DNA of 64,000 nt from Prosapia bicincta (lineage: Eukaryota; Arthropoda; Insecta; Hemiptera; Cercopidae). Of this stretch, positions 46,725 through 58,081 are shown one piece after another. The position numbers were made by a program, and so were the translations under genes. Below the pieces are notes generated by a model. It saw nothing but the letters and a program-made list of their open reading frames with translations, was not told where the DNA came from and did no database searches. The first letter of the stretch is position 1, and each line of letters begins with the position of its first letter. The stretch is from NCBI GenBank assembly GCA_036971475.1, contig JBAIZL010000005.1:168755386-168819385 (forward strand). Direction: 5' to 3'.

Positions 46725-47145
46725 AAAGCTTGACCGTTTGGAAAGTTCTACTGGTCTCGGGTGGCTCTGGAAAAGCGATCAAAACAATAGTCTGTGATCG
46801 GAAAGTCGTCTCGTTCCAGCACCGGTCATCAGTCCGGGCCTTACAATTAGGTTTTCGAGCTCTTAAAGACTGGTACTACGGGGTTTCACATCAAACATCC
46901 CTATTCAGGTCGGACTCTAGTCAAACAGGTGGGCGTCACGAAATTGAGGTTGGATTCTTGGAGGCGTAGTCTTATGTACTGCACACTAAACTCTCCAAAC
47001 GTTGCATCTATATTTGTGTTCTTTGACTTGAGAGGTAGGTCAAAAGACAGAGACTCCTTGACTTGCTATATTTCTTCTTTTTCACTGTCTTTCTTTTCTT
47101 CCTTGAGCGCCTTCCACATAACACACTAGGGAATGTCAACAACTT
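46725..47145 (+). repeat. Dispersed ~400-bp repeat, copy 3
   Basis: GTCGTCTCGTTCCAGCACC, TGAGGTTGGATTCTTGGAGG, TCTATATTTGTGTTCTTTG, TTCACTGTCTTTCTTTTCTT and ATAACACACTAGGGAATG parallel copies 1 and 2. Its 3' end is the clearest of the three. Confidence 0.65.
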
Positions 47146-47405
47146 AAACATTGCTAGTGTTTTCAAAGTTCCTTCATTAACAGAAAATACAAATAAATAT
47201 TATAATAGAATTGTAATAGAAATCCAATAGAATATGGCATAGAATTCAAAATAGAAATGTTTAATAGAAAGGTGTTCATCCGAATGAGCAGTCTGTCTAA
47301 AATACAATTTAGCAATAAGCATCAAGATGCAACTCCCATCTTGCTAAGTGTCCTCGGTCCTCTTTTATAGGGTAGAGTCGTGTTACTATGACAGAGGAAC
47401 GACTA
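47146..47405. other. No recognised gene
   Basis: Short AT-rich spacer before a LINE relic, containing AATAGAA repeats near 47200-47270. Confidence 0.4.
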
Positions 47406-47409
47406 AAAC

Positions 47410-47745
47410 AGTTGCAACTTTCATGATATGGGTGTGCCGCAATGGGTCTTGTGAAGTTCGCAGAAGAATGGAAAACAGACAGAGGTAGCACAGTTAAGAT
47501 AAGAAAACTTATGTATCTGAAACATATAATGAAAAACGGTCAAATGTATTTGGAATACAAGTTGTGTTACAAGGAGGAGTACTTGGAAAGAGAGGAGTTG
47601 GACGAAGAAGGATATCATGCCTGGAAACGTTAAGGAAGTGGTTCAACTACTATCGCGCCGCTGTAGAGTAAAAATAATCTGAATGGGTAGCCAACATAAA
47701 AATCTGATATCTGAGTTATCAGAAGAAGAAGATAATATAATAATA
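47410..47745 (+). pseudogene. LINE reverse-transcriptase C-terminus with AAT-rich tail
   Basis: Translation gives RKLMYLKHIMKNGQMYLEY, then in another frame GRRRISCLETLRKWFNYYRA and AAVE*, SEWVANIK. It matches the well-known tail of RTE-like LINEs in which a YLGHVMR segment is followed by GRRRxSWLxNLRxWF and RAAVxxxxxAxMxANL. The expected W of SWL is C here. At least one frameshift and several stops. It ends in GAAGAAGAAGATAATATAAT and further ATAATA repeats, a typical simple 3' tail. Confidence 0.8.
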
Positions 47746-48585
47746 ATAACAGTTTAAAATATGTGGATCAATAAGTTCTAAACACCTTGGAATACCACAA
47801 ATATATGTGGATAATAAACCTTGGTCTAACAAAGTACTTGAATATCTTTGAATGTATTTTATTGGAATAAATGTAGTAAAATATTAGAAGTAATTTTAAA
47901 TAAGGAAGCAAATTAGAAGATCCATAGAATGATTTGTGTGTGTGTGTGTGTGTTGACTTTTAATTTCAAACTCACAATGTTCATTAAATCACTTAATGTA
48001 ATTACTCAAAGTAATTTGAAATAGCTCTGAAATTTGAACAGTGATTTTAAAACACACAAATTTTGCAGGAAAAACGCATGGTGAGATAAACATTGTACAG
48101 TAAAATAATGGCTTGTTGATTAGTGCAATCAAGACAATCAAACGTATCAGATTAGGTTGAGCGTAGGTGGTTTTCTTTATCAAGTAGGTCTTCTTCAGGT
48201 ACGCAATCCAGCACACATGAAGTAAAAATGGATAGCAGGATTGTGAATGTAGGAAGCTTTAAGGTAGAGGCACAAAACCTCTTGGTTGGTAGACAATAAA
48301 AGAAAATCATGATTGTTAATTACCGTATGCAGACCAGGGTTCCTGCATGATCTATCGAGGGTGTTTTCTGACAGGTTTCTTTCTTGTTAGGTTTTCTCTC
48401 CCTGCTCTTAGCGTTTCATTTATTGTACTGTTCAGTTTCATTAACTACTGATTTTCTATGGAGCATAGTTTATTAGCTTGGCATGTGGTCAATCGTCTCC
48501 GATCCCTTCACTCATGGTGGGAGAAATAATCATACGGTTGTTGGATGGGAGAAGCCCGCTATAGGATGGCTGCCACAAGGGCCGT
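47746..48585. other. No recognised gene
   Basis: A short (TG)8 lies at about 47937-47952. The remainder shows no supported feature. Confidence 0.4.
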
Positions 48586-48589
48586 GGAT

Positions 48590-48815
48590 TTTGGTAGTTT
48601 TGAGGGCACGACAAACAAGAGTGGCATACTTGAAGTTTACGTACTCTCTATCGGGGTCATAAGAAAGTAGGGATCGTTTATACCTTGTTGTAGAAAAAAA
48701 TGGATATGAAATAGTAAATGAAATTAGGAAGAATAAAGAAAAGTTCATGTTCCGTGGCTCAGAAACGGGGAAAATTATTTACGTGGTCAGCGTCGCTTAC
48801 CTACTCGTATTTCCT
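48590..48815 (+). repeat. Single unit of the ~170-bp dispersed repeat
   Basis: GTACTCTCTATCGGGGTCAT at about 48640 is the closest match here to the family signature. CACCTTGTTGTAG-like and GTCAGCGTCGCTTACCTACT follow. Confidence 0.65.
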
Positions 48816-49725
48816 GTGAATAAAGGTAACTACCGGCTACTCGTATCTACTTTATAATCATTTAAAATATGCCATGCTTTACATATATCAAAATAATGAA
48901 AATATCAGCTGATAAGGGAACGTGTAAATTATTTTAAAATTGAAATAGAGATAAAATTAAACTTAAAAAATAATAAACAATAACACATAGAATTTGCAGT
49001 TTTTTGTATTTGAGTTTTAAGAATTTTATTACCAACATGAGTAGGTATAGTTTCTTTTTGTGCTCAAAAGTCTGAGAAACTACTACTTACTGAAAGAGAT
49101 ACAGCAAGTGATTAAATATATCACGATCAGATGGTATATGCTATAAGCACACTGTATAAATTAATTTACCTTAAGATTGTATAATTTTCCAGACAATGTG
49201 TTTCGGAGAATGATTTTGAGCGCCCAAAGACGAACGGTACTGCGCCTGCCTGAAGTCAGATCTCGAGCCGGGTGTCGGTAAATGCAACAGTGCTAGTTTA
49301 GCCATAGAGCCCGCCTCTCCGGTTCTGGCCACTTCTATAATTACACCACGAGACGACAACTCTGTTTAGTGTGTTTCAGAAATACTTCATTCATAACTTG
49401 GCGAAAATATTGTGTTATTCTTAGACTTGGCGAAAGTTTGTTCACCGGATGTAACGCTTGGAGAGAGGTAAAGTCAGTGTTGACTGGTATAAATTGTTTA
49501 TGCTCAACTCGATTAAATAAAACTAGTTAAAAAAAAACTAAATCAAATTCAACTCTGAAAAAGGTTTACTTATAAAGTTAGTTTTAAAAGATTTTTCTAA
49601 ATAAGATATTAAAATTAAAAATGTTTTGAAATAAAAATCCCTAATTACCAAACGATCTGAGAGAAATTTAAAATCCACTAATTTAATATAAAAACTATAT
49701 CATTCAAAATAATAAAAAAAAACAG
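48816..49725. other. No recognised gene
   Basis: A GC-richer 170-bp patch at 49190-49360 is unclassified. The 62-residue minus frame across it has no recognised domain. Confidence 0.4.
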
Positions 49726-49729
49726 AACT

Positions 49730-50205
49730 TTTACACTTATTAACGTATTATTATGTAAAATGTGTATAACAATTAGCTTACCTAGAGTTCAATGAGATAT
49801 TATAACAACTAAAACTTATATACTAATAATATAAAATTTATATAAAATTTAACTTATCTGCAGTTCAATATTATAATTATAACAATTAAAACTTTTATAC
49901 TAATAATATAAAATGTATATAACAATTAATTTATCTACAGTTCAATAGCATAATTATAACATCTAAAACTTTTACACTGATAATGTAAAATTTATATAGC
50001 AATTAATTTATCTACAGTTGAATAACATAATTATAACAATTAAGACTTATACATTAAAAATGTAAAATTCATATTACAATTTACTTATCTAAATTTTAAT
50101 AACATAATTAATAATTATGTTCTACAGTTCAATAACACTAATATTGTAAAATTTATATAAAATATTAGATTAACTACAGGTTAATAAGATAATTATAACA
50201 ATTTG
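49730..50205. repeat. 77-bp tandem repeat, about six degenerate copies
   Basis: ACTAATAATATAAAAT-like starts recur at 49822, 49899, 49976 and about 50052, so the period is 76-77 bp. Each unit holds CTACAGTTCAATA, ATAATTATAACA and AACAATTAA. Copies at both ends are more diverged. Confidence 0.9.
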
Positions 50206-50465
50206 AGTTGATTAATAAAAATCATTTGCTCACTTTGTGAATAAAATTGAAACTTACAACTAGAATATAGGTTCATTGTTTATATGCCTAGAAACGATGT
50301 ACAAGCATCTAAGGGCAATATACACATCTCTCGATTTGTATACCAATGTAAATTATGAAAAGTAGTTTCAAAAGATAAAATCCAGCCTTTGTTGACGTGA
50401 AAATATTAAAATGGGTATTAAAACCTTTATCGGTAATAAATAAATAATAACAAATACCAACTCAC
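50206..50465. other. AT-rich spacer
   Basis: No supported feature. Confidence 0.4.
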
Positions 50466-50469
50466 AATC

Positions 50470-50650
50470 AATAATTTCTCTTCAATCGCATTTTCAATGA
50501 TAAAGTCTTCGTCAGTGCGCATTAACTAATATAACATCTAAACTACTCATTTATAACACGGTAATAACTGTAGTGACGTTTTAGACCTTTTATGAGCCAT
50601 CCCTATTTACTAATGACGACTTGGTCGTTGGAACGAATCTGAGTGAATAT
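50470..50650. repeat. Probable head-to-head pair of PLE-type terminal modules
   Basis: The minus-strand left arm reads CACTGACGAAGACTTTATC then ATTGAAAATGCG. The plus-strand right arm reads CTAATGACGACTTGGTCGTT then GGAACGAATC. The left arm is good; the right has GGAAC instead of GAAAC. Confidence 0.5.
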
Positions 50651-51123
50651 GAACGAATTTGAGTTCGTCCTCATTATAATTAAAAACGTATTTAAAACTT
50701 ACATGTTGCAACATAAAAATTTGTAAAACCTTATTTAGACAGTCTCAAAAAATATTTCTAAATGATCCTTACTATTCAAATTATATAGGAAAACAAATAA
50801 ATTATTAATCACAAAATATTCCCTATTATACTACAAATGGTTTTACACTTTAGTTGATATTTTCTGAAATACTTAATTTTTTATAAATATGTCTTTACTA
50901 GACGAGTCATTTTGTCTGTGTTGTTGAAAATAAATATATTTGGCATTACAGTATTACAAGTTAATTGGGGAAGTAGTTTATCTGCCTTTATAAAAATGTA
51001 AATCTTTTAGCGTAAGTTGTGCTAGTTATATTGAGGCTACTATTGATTGAATTTATATTGATTAACATCGTTCTTTCTTTATGATAGAAATTCAATATAT
51101 TCGATTATTATCAATAACAATCT

Positions 51124-51257
<134 letters not shown>

Positions 51258-51349
51258 GTGTAATTCTAACCATCCAACAAATATTACTAAATATTTATCA
51301 TTAAATGTAAAAGAAAACTCGTTTGGTATAAATCGTGTATAAAATTTAA

Positions 51350-51480
51350 ATGCCTAAATTTAAGTACTAAAATAATAAGTGCAAATATCTTTCCTAAATA
51401 AAATTATTTGTGGATGATTCTAAGCTTTTCACAAGTACCATGAGAGGCTAACAGCCATCGTGTTTGAAAGCATCTTTGTT
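51350..51480 (+). repeat. Local direct repeat, copy 1
   Basis: TGGATGATTCTAAGCTTTTC, ACAAGTACCATGAG and TAACAGCCATCGTGTTTGAA match 52500-52590 in order. Confidence 0.75.
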
Positions 51481-51819
51481 TTAACTATAATTATCTGCAT
51501 TGTAATGAATTAGTATTTAAAATCCGTAAGTGTATGTAGTTTGATGAATAATTACAAAATAACAGCATAAAATAATGGTAATTGATAAATTACATTGTTT
51601 ATAACTTATACAAATCATAAATAATTGTTAAAATACTATTTACACTAAACGACCCAGGTGCGAAAAATTAGGATGATCTAGCTTTACTTGGAGATATTTA
51701 ATGTTGGCTATTCTGTTTTTGCTTAACTGGATGTAACACAATTTTGTTTGTTGGGTCAAAAAATTAGTTCATAAATGAAACTATCCCTTAGGTAACAATT
51801 AATAATGTAACATTGACTC

Positions 51820-52010
51820 AAAATTAGTAGTCTATTGCTCAAACGCCTTTCGATGACACTGTAACCATCATCAGTGACTACTACAAAATACTAAAAAAAC
51901 TTATACTAAGAACTAAAAAAAAGATTACGATTTTGTGTAGTTATAACTCACTGATGTTGATCCCATTGTCATCGAAACGTGTTTGAATCAATACTTTGCT
52001 AATTGCGAGT
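51820..52010. repeat. Head-to-head pair of PLE-type terminal modules
   Basis: The minus-strand left arm reads CACTGATGATGGTTACAG then TGTCATCGAAAGGCGTTTGA. The plus-strand right arm (from about 51950) reads CACTGATGTTGATCCCATTG then TCATCGAAACGTGTTTGAA. GATGA and TCATC form a stem right before GAAA in the left arm. The outer ends both run TTTGAGCAATA / TTTGAATCAATAC and reach GAGTCA-TG. Confidence 0.75.
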
Positions 52011-52489
52011 CAGTGTGCGTTATTAGAATCTTCCTAACTTCGAGATACGCTTGTAATATTTTCTTAAATGGAATTAGTTATTTCCGATTATAACACAATT
52101 CCTAGATTAAACTAGATTAAAGAATATCTAACACCACTGTATATGTAGGATCAATAAATTTTTTAGATACATTCAATAATCAAGCAGATGAATTTAAAAC
52201 TATATATGCGCAGTTTAAAAAAAAATTGTTAAAGTATCTAATAAAAAGTGTTGAACAGATTTATTCTATTTTTAAATCTAGAAATGCCATTTACAAACAT
52301 TTATAACACATTTTATAGCATATTTTTATTAAAAATAGATCTAACTGTGATCATTGAAAAAGTTATCTGTTTGTAAAATTGAAAAATAGATCCAAATAAA
52401 AATGTTTGTATCTATTTTTACTGTTAGTCGGAAAATTTGTTTATCAGATAGTAAGACCCTAGCAGAAACCCTCAATTCTAACCTTAAGT

Positions 52490-52592
52490 ACAATGATGAA
52501 AATGTGTTTCCTGACTAAATTTATTTATGGGTGATTCCTAGCTTTTTACAAATATCATGAGCCTGACAGCCAGCGTGTTCAAAGACATACAG
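52490..52592 (+). repeat. Local direct repeat, copy 2
   Basis: TGGGTGATTCCTAGCTTTTT, ACAAATATCATGAG and GACAGCCAGCGTGTTCAAAG match copy 1 at 51350-51480. The two copies flank the inverted pair at 51820-52010 at a distance. Confidence 0.75.
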
Positions 52593-54285
52593 AAATCAGT
52601 TACAAACAGTTGTATCACAAAAGTTGTAGGTTTTTAGAACAGCAGTAGGTTCTCTAAATAGAGGTTTCAATAATACATATGTATTGTTTTGTATATTTTT
52701 GTACTTTATATCGTGTAATATTTGCACTACTCAGATTGTATAATTTAATTTTACTATAAAGCTGTAGGTTTAAATTCAATGGACACCATCACAAATTTAT
52801 ACCCGGTAGTTACTTAAATACATTTTTAAATGTAACACAAGGATACAAGAATGAAACTTAGTTCAATACCTTTACCTGCAAAGGGCTTATTAAGATGCCA
52901 CTCCGAGTTTAGGTTGTTCTTGGTCGGGCTAAAGATATTTTTCTCTACCTAGTGACCATATGTTTACCTATATGATTGTTCCGATCAAGTTTTTGGTTCG
53001 GTGACCCTTACTCTTATTCTCGTTTACTCTAGACACATTTGTACTTGTCGTTTACATTTCCCATATCTTTACTGGAATATTTATCTCTGCTTTTGTTAAC
53101 ATTCTCCTTGATCACTTTATATCAGATCTATCTAGTCTTGCGATGAAATCATTAATCGATAAGGCAACAGCATATAAACTATTGCCTTCTACGAAATTGT
53201 TTTTTCAAATTGTTTTCTTGAAACAACCTATTACTCTATCTTGTCTTTTGTTTTACTTAGAATAATACAATTGTATTACTATATTCTTGGAGCTTTTGTT
53301 TTACTAGAAAGTGTATCTATATCGATATTTCACGTAACAAATTACTTTTAACCTCACTTTATAACACAAGAGAAACCTTGTAAAATGAACGTTACTTTAT
53401 AAAACAAAACCCTAATTATACTTCATTACAATGTGACTATATCGTGTTCATCGGCAAGGGTTGAGTTGAAAAAAAAAAATTAAAGTTTAGGCCTACTAAT
53501 GTGAGCTAGCATGAGTGAATGTGTGAGGTAAAATATGATCGTCATTTTAGTGCAATAATTTATATAAAATATAGGACCAATTCACTCGCTAACCATTTAG
53601 TAAAATCCTCATTTATTTAAATATAAACAAACCTATTAACCATGGTTACTCTGTAGGAAATTGGAGCGTAGAATATTTTTTTTCTGACCCATATTTCACA
53701 CTCTAATTAATAACCAGAACTACAAACCTTGTATTGATACTAAGTAGGAATTTGATTATGGTTATCATGTAATATGAGCAAAGGGTTTAGTGAAGTAAGT
53801 ATTAATGCAGAACAGTTCCCCAACTTCACCAGAGTACCGACGCCTCTAACGTATTGTAACTGTAAAAAAGATTGTAAAATTTTTGTAATTAGACAACTAC
53901 TTGTACAAAACCGACGTTTCTAGTGTAGATGTCTAAAGGCTTGTAAATTGACCAGCATGACCTTCAAATTTGAAAGACTAAAATTAGAATTACATATTTT
54001 TACTAAATGTCCCTTCAATACAAAAAACCTTTTTTGAAAGAAATTATTGGTATCTCAGAGAACTGGCTGCTAGTTTTTACCCAAGGCAGAGTTTTAAAAA
54101 TTGATCCCGTTTTATGAAGTTAAAAAGGTTCAAATTAGGCAAAATTTGACAAAATGCATGAGTTAAATTCTTTTAAACATTTTAACACATTTAAAATTTA
54201 AAGATCACTTGATGAACAATTCATTTATGTATTAATCACTTTTACATTAGTTTATGACTATCCGAGCTTTAAATTTTGTAAATTT
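52593..54285. other. No recognised gene
   Basis: AT-rich DNA with moderate GC in 52860-53160. No domain or RNA gene is recognised. Confidence 0.4.
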
Positions 54286-54835
54286 ATAAAACTTACTGAG
54301 ACAGAACGTTTTCAATCGCTCCGCGGCGATTTTCATAAGTGTCTTCTGCTTGGAGTTGTTTGGTTAACCGCTGACGGTTTTAAAGGGGGGTTTCCGATAG
54401 AATCAAAGAGTATGTGTGATTTGTTCGTTTAATATGTTTGTACTTTGTGTTTTTGTGTGTTTGTAAATTTCATATTGTTCTAGTGTGTTTAAAAGTGGTC
54501 GTTTTTTGTTGATGTGTAAGATTCCTAGGTAAATGTCTGTGTATTTGTTTCCTGTTTCTTTTGTGTGATTGTAAAATGCTGATTTGGCGTTCTGTTTGTG
54601 TTCTGTTGACTCTTTTTTTGAATCTGCGACCTGTTTGCTCAGTGTAGAATTTGTTGCAGTTTAATTTGTATACGCCTGGTGCTTGTAGTTTATCTTTGTT
54701 GTTGGTGCCGTGTTGTATTTTGTATTGTAAATTGTTATTGGTTTTATATGCTATTTTGTGTTTTGATTTTTGAAATATATGGACTATTTTATTTGATGTT
54801 CTGTTTATGTATGGTATTGTGATGTATTTGTGTTA
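54285..54835 (-). pseudogene. Penelope-like element: C-terminal linker and GIY-YIG endonuclease, with 3' terminal module
   Basis: The minus strand gives YITIPYINRTSNKIVHIFQK, KHKIAYKTNNNL, then GVYKLNCNKFYTEQTGRRFK, and after a frameshift NHTKETGNKYTDIYLGILHI, LLNTLEQYEIYKHTKTQ and ILNEQ, stopping at 54403. This is the PLE pattern of RT-to-nuclease linker, GVYKxxC, YIGQTGRxFxxR and LNTLEQYEIYKH. The usual YIGQT is YTEQT, so a conserved glycine is lost. Upstream is a stop and no RT. About 60 bp past the stop the terminal module reads CACTTATGAAAATCGCCG, GAGCGATTGAAAACGTTC (AATCGC pairs with GCGATT). Inactive. Confidence 0.88.
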
Positions 54836-55995
54836 TTTATGTACGTGTGCAGTGTGGTATCTATTTATAAGATCAAGTTATAAGTAATAACAAGATCATA
54901 AAATCAAATTTTGAATGTTTATTTCACAAAATTATTCCTTTAGAATATACAATACATTTATGAGAGTTTGGAAAATCATCTCTCCCTGCTACAGCGATTC
55001 TCTCATGGATTTGTCATAATCCTCATGCCATAATTATCCTCATGTTTGACACATTCATTAAATGTCGCCAAACATTTGCAAACAGATGTTTGCATATTTA
55101 TCTCTAAAATTACCACATTTTTCCATAGGAAGTCCATCTTGAAGTTTTAAGGTTTTAATTTTTAGTTTGAAACAAAACTGAAAAATTTGAAATGATTGTT
55201 TTACCTATAAAAGAATAAAAAGAATTGTCCCTCTGAGATGGTTAAACTTTCACCCTCCTGCAGCCCCTCCGTACATGAACATTTTACCATATGTTGTAGC
55301 TTGTATCTTACTCTCTACATTGTAAAGCTATATAAACTTGGAATGAGTCCAAATTTCCTGCTCGCAAATGCGCAGTGTTTCTCACATTGTTTTCCTTTTT
55401 TATTTTTTTCATCAGAATAAATATCGAAGAAAATTGGGTTTTACAATATTTGATCGCCTACGAATTCGGATTGAACAATGTCAATAAAATCCTTTATGCC
55501 GTTGTGTCACACAAGCAAGGCTTTAAAATATTTTATAATCAGAAAATGTTTGTTAATTTTGTGTTTGATTTTGTTCTTCAGTTTTTAGTTTTCGGAACAA
55601 CCTGAACATTTTTATCATTAAGTATGTAAAACAGATTTTAAATTACTTCAAATTATAATTATAAACTAATAGATTACTCTTGTTTAAAATTCGTACTAAT
55701 GACTGTTGTACGTGGCTATTATTTAATTAGAGAAATTGAACACCCTACTGTTGAATGAAAGACGAGCCCAGTAATGTTTGGTCTGTGGTGTAGATTAATC
55801 AGCGGGTTTTGGGTTTTTGCATCTGTGCGTTAGTAAGTAGAACAGCTTTTGGCTTGAAACTGGAAACTTGAGACGAAACCTAGGTCTGTACCCATTTAGC
55901 TTATTAAAGTAAAAGATTAAATAGTTAAACAGATAGAGGTTTATTAAAGGGTTTAAAATGTATATTTGAGTTTATGTAATAATTGAGTGTGCCTG
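54836..55995. other. No recognised gene
   Basis: A small palindrome, GCAAACAGATGTTTGC, is at about 55078. The overlapping frames at 55238-55420 and 55375-55605 have no recognised domain. Confidence 0.4.
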
Positions 55996-55997
55996 TT

Positions 55998-56240
<243 letters not shown>

Positions 56241-57055
56241 CGAAATTGCTTAAGAAAAACCAATTTAAACATTGGAAATACTCCGAAAAGGTATTTTAAT
56301 TAATTAATAGTAAAAACACTCATAAAAAAACACTTTTATTTTCAAATTCGGAATTAACTAATGTAGGTTAGTAACAATGCCCTGTGCTAGCAGTACTGTT
56401 ATAACGTCTGATTATTAGAATATCAACATCACAAATGTAAGCCTAAGTATTTTATTATCATGCTTGGCTTACCCTAACAATTGTATAATTCTATATGAAT
56501 CCCAAAGAGCTATAACTGTTAAGCGAATTTTACATGAAATAATATTTATTAAGAAAATATAATATTTGGCAATATTTGTATTATATTAAGTTAAAAATAA
56601 CCATAATGGTTTTTGCAACACTATTGAGTACAATACTACTACAAAAGTGTCATACAGTTTGAGTTTACGTTTCTTGTTCAGCTCAAAATATATAATAAAT
56701 TTGTAGAACATAGTTTAGAGCTCTGAAAATTATCATATGGGTATGCTTTCTTACCCGTAATCGAATTGTCAGCAAATTAAAAATAAATATTGACTTCGGA
56801 TAATCCTTTACAGCATTCCAGGATTATTTTGTTTAACATCATACGTAGGCCTGCTAATAATATAATGACGTACTATAAAACAATTACTCGTTTTTGATGT
56901 AAGACAGAACAGACAGGGTAGAAGAGTTGCTCTTGGGTCATTATGCGTAATGTACCTACCAAGAAGGTAATTTGGCCAGTACTGCGCTTCAACCACTCAT
57001 TGTTACCCTGAGCTTAACTCTACTGAGTTTAGATTTTATGAGCCGCCAAAAACTC
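56241..57055. other. No recognised gene
   Basis: AT-rich. No supported feature. Confidence 0.4.
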
Positions 57056-57059
57056 GAGT

Positions 57060-57221
57060 CTCCAAACTTTTGTTACGGACAGTAGGTACTTTATTTTTCA
57101 CAGGCTGGTTTCAACTTGAGGCTGTAAACGTGCAAAGAAATTCTTCTGTACTATCGAGAATCGAACCAGATCCTTTAGTTTTGTAGTCCAGTACTCTAAC
57201 CGCTTGATCACGCAGCTATCC
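57060..57221 (-). mobile_element. tRNA-derived SINE, copy 2
   Basis: On the minus strand: GATAGCTGCGTGATCAAGCG (A-box region), GGTTAGAGTACTGGACTACA, GGTTCGATTCTCG (B box, 57155-57167), then AGAAGAATTTCTTTGCACG and AACCAGCCTGTGAAAAAT. The body after the B box parallels that of the 42.7 kb SINE (AGAATTTCT, CCAGTCTGTGGAAAA). The head resembles a lysine/isoleucine-like tRNA only loosely. The 3' end near 57060 is approximate. Confidence 0.8.
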
Positions 57222-57560
57222 AATTGGTTATACATCATACTTTCACATCTTATTACAATATATGAAACTCGTTTGATCCCCAGGGCAATTCTAAAGTTTT
57301 TCTCAATTTGAAGCTGGTTGAACAATATTTATGTAAAATTAAAAATAACATAAACGTTGTAATCCAATATATACATTTATTTAAATTTTTATTGAAAAGT
57401 TGTATCTATTTTGACAACATTTATGGTCACTTATTGTACACTGTCCAATATAATCTAGATCAGATCCTTGTATTCCATAATATTGTTCCTTTATGAGGTT
57501 GAAGTTTTTACGCAAATTTTAATGACGTATTTTATAAGTTTAATTTAATTGAAATGATGA
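57222..57560. other. No recognised gene
   Basis: The 62-residue frame at 57308-57496 has no recognisable domain. Confidence 0.35.
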
Positions 57561-57564
57561 TTTG

Positions 57565-57692
57565 GTCATTGAATATCGCGTAAAAATTTATTTATTTATT
57601 GCAACATTTCGGTAACTAATTTGTTGCTCTCATCAAGCCCGAAACTTTGCACTAAATAAATAAACTTTCAACTCGATATTCAAGTGGCTTAT
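57565..57692. repeat. Head-to-head pair of PLE-type terminal modules
   Basis: The minus-strand left arm reads CTTGATGAGAGCAACAAATT, then AGTTACCGAAATGTTGCAAT, AAATAAATAAAT, ending CGATATTCAATGACC. The plus-strand right arm reads CATCAAGCCCGAAACTTTG, CACTAAATAAATAAAC, ending CGATATTCAAGTGGC. The shared outer ends are strong evidence of a true inverted pair; the two cores almost touch. Confidence 0.75.
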
Positions 57693-57719
57693 CATTTATT
57701 CAATAGTTATCTTGAGTGC

Positions 57720-58079
57720 TTATATAAACATGAATTTTAATTTAAATGCTTTTAATTTTTTTTTCATTTTAAAAAAATACCTATAAGCTTCTATGTCAGA
57801 AGTAATATTTGGAGGATGTCTGTATTGAAATATATTAGTGAACACATCCAAAGGTTCTGTAGGCGACATTCCATTGGACGTTTGTTTTTGTAAAATTAAA
57901 CATATACTTTTAGCTACAGTTTGAAATATTTCTAAATTTAAAATATTGAGAGAATGTTTATTAAACCAATGAATCGAAATAAATTCCATTTTTCTGCTAA
58001 AAATATTTCTTGTATTATAAAATGAATAACAACAGAGTTGCGCAATGTTCTGACTCAGGAAATTTAATATAACCTTCAA
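57720..58079 (-). CDS. Unrecognised 119-residue open frame
   Basis: This is the longest open frame not explained by a repeat or transposon. It reads MKVILNFLSQNIAQLC, later KMEFISIHWFNKHSLNI, GMSPTEPLDVFTNIF and ITSDIEAYRYFFKMKKKLK, ending at a TAA at 57720. Composition is ordinary (two Cys together, acidic DIEAY, basic C-terminus) and no low-complexity run dominates, apart from the lysines. I recognise no family, signal peptide or domain. The frame just upstream on the same strand (NLSEIENAISESEPF) is also protein-like and then stops, so this could be a decayed exon or transposon piece. In AT-rich DNA a chance frame is also plausible. Confidence 0.25.
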   Translation of the reverse strand: MKVILNFLSQNIAQLCCYSFYNTRNIFSRKMEFISIHWFNKHSLNILNLEIFQTVAKSICLILQKQTSNGMSPTEPLDVFTNIFQYRHPPNITSDIEAYRYFFKMKKKLKAFKLKFMFI

Positions 58080-58081
58080 AA

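Noticed and set aside
46272..46969. Overlapping open frames of 71-102 residues
   Set aside because: They occur on both strands within a GC-richer dispersed repeat and are not conserved between its three copies.
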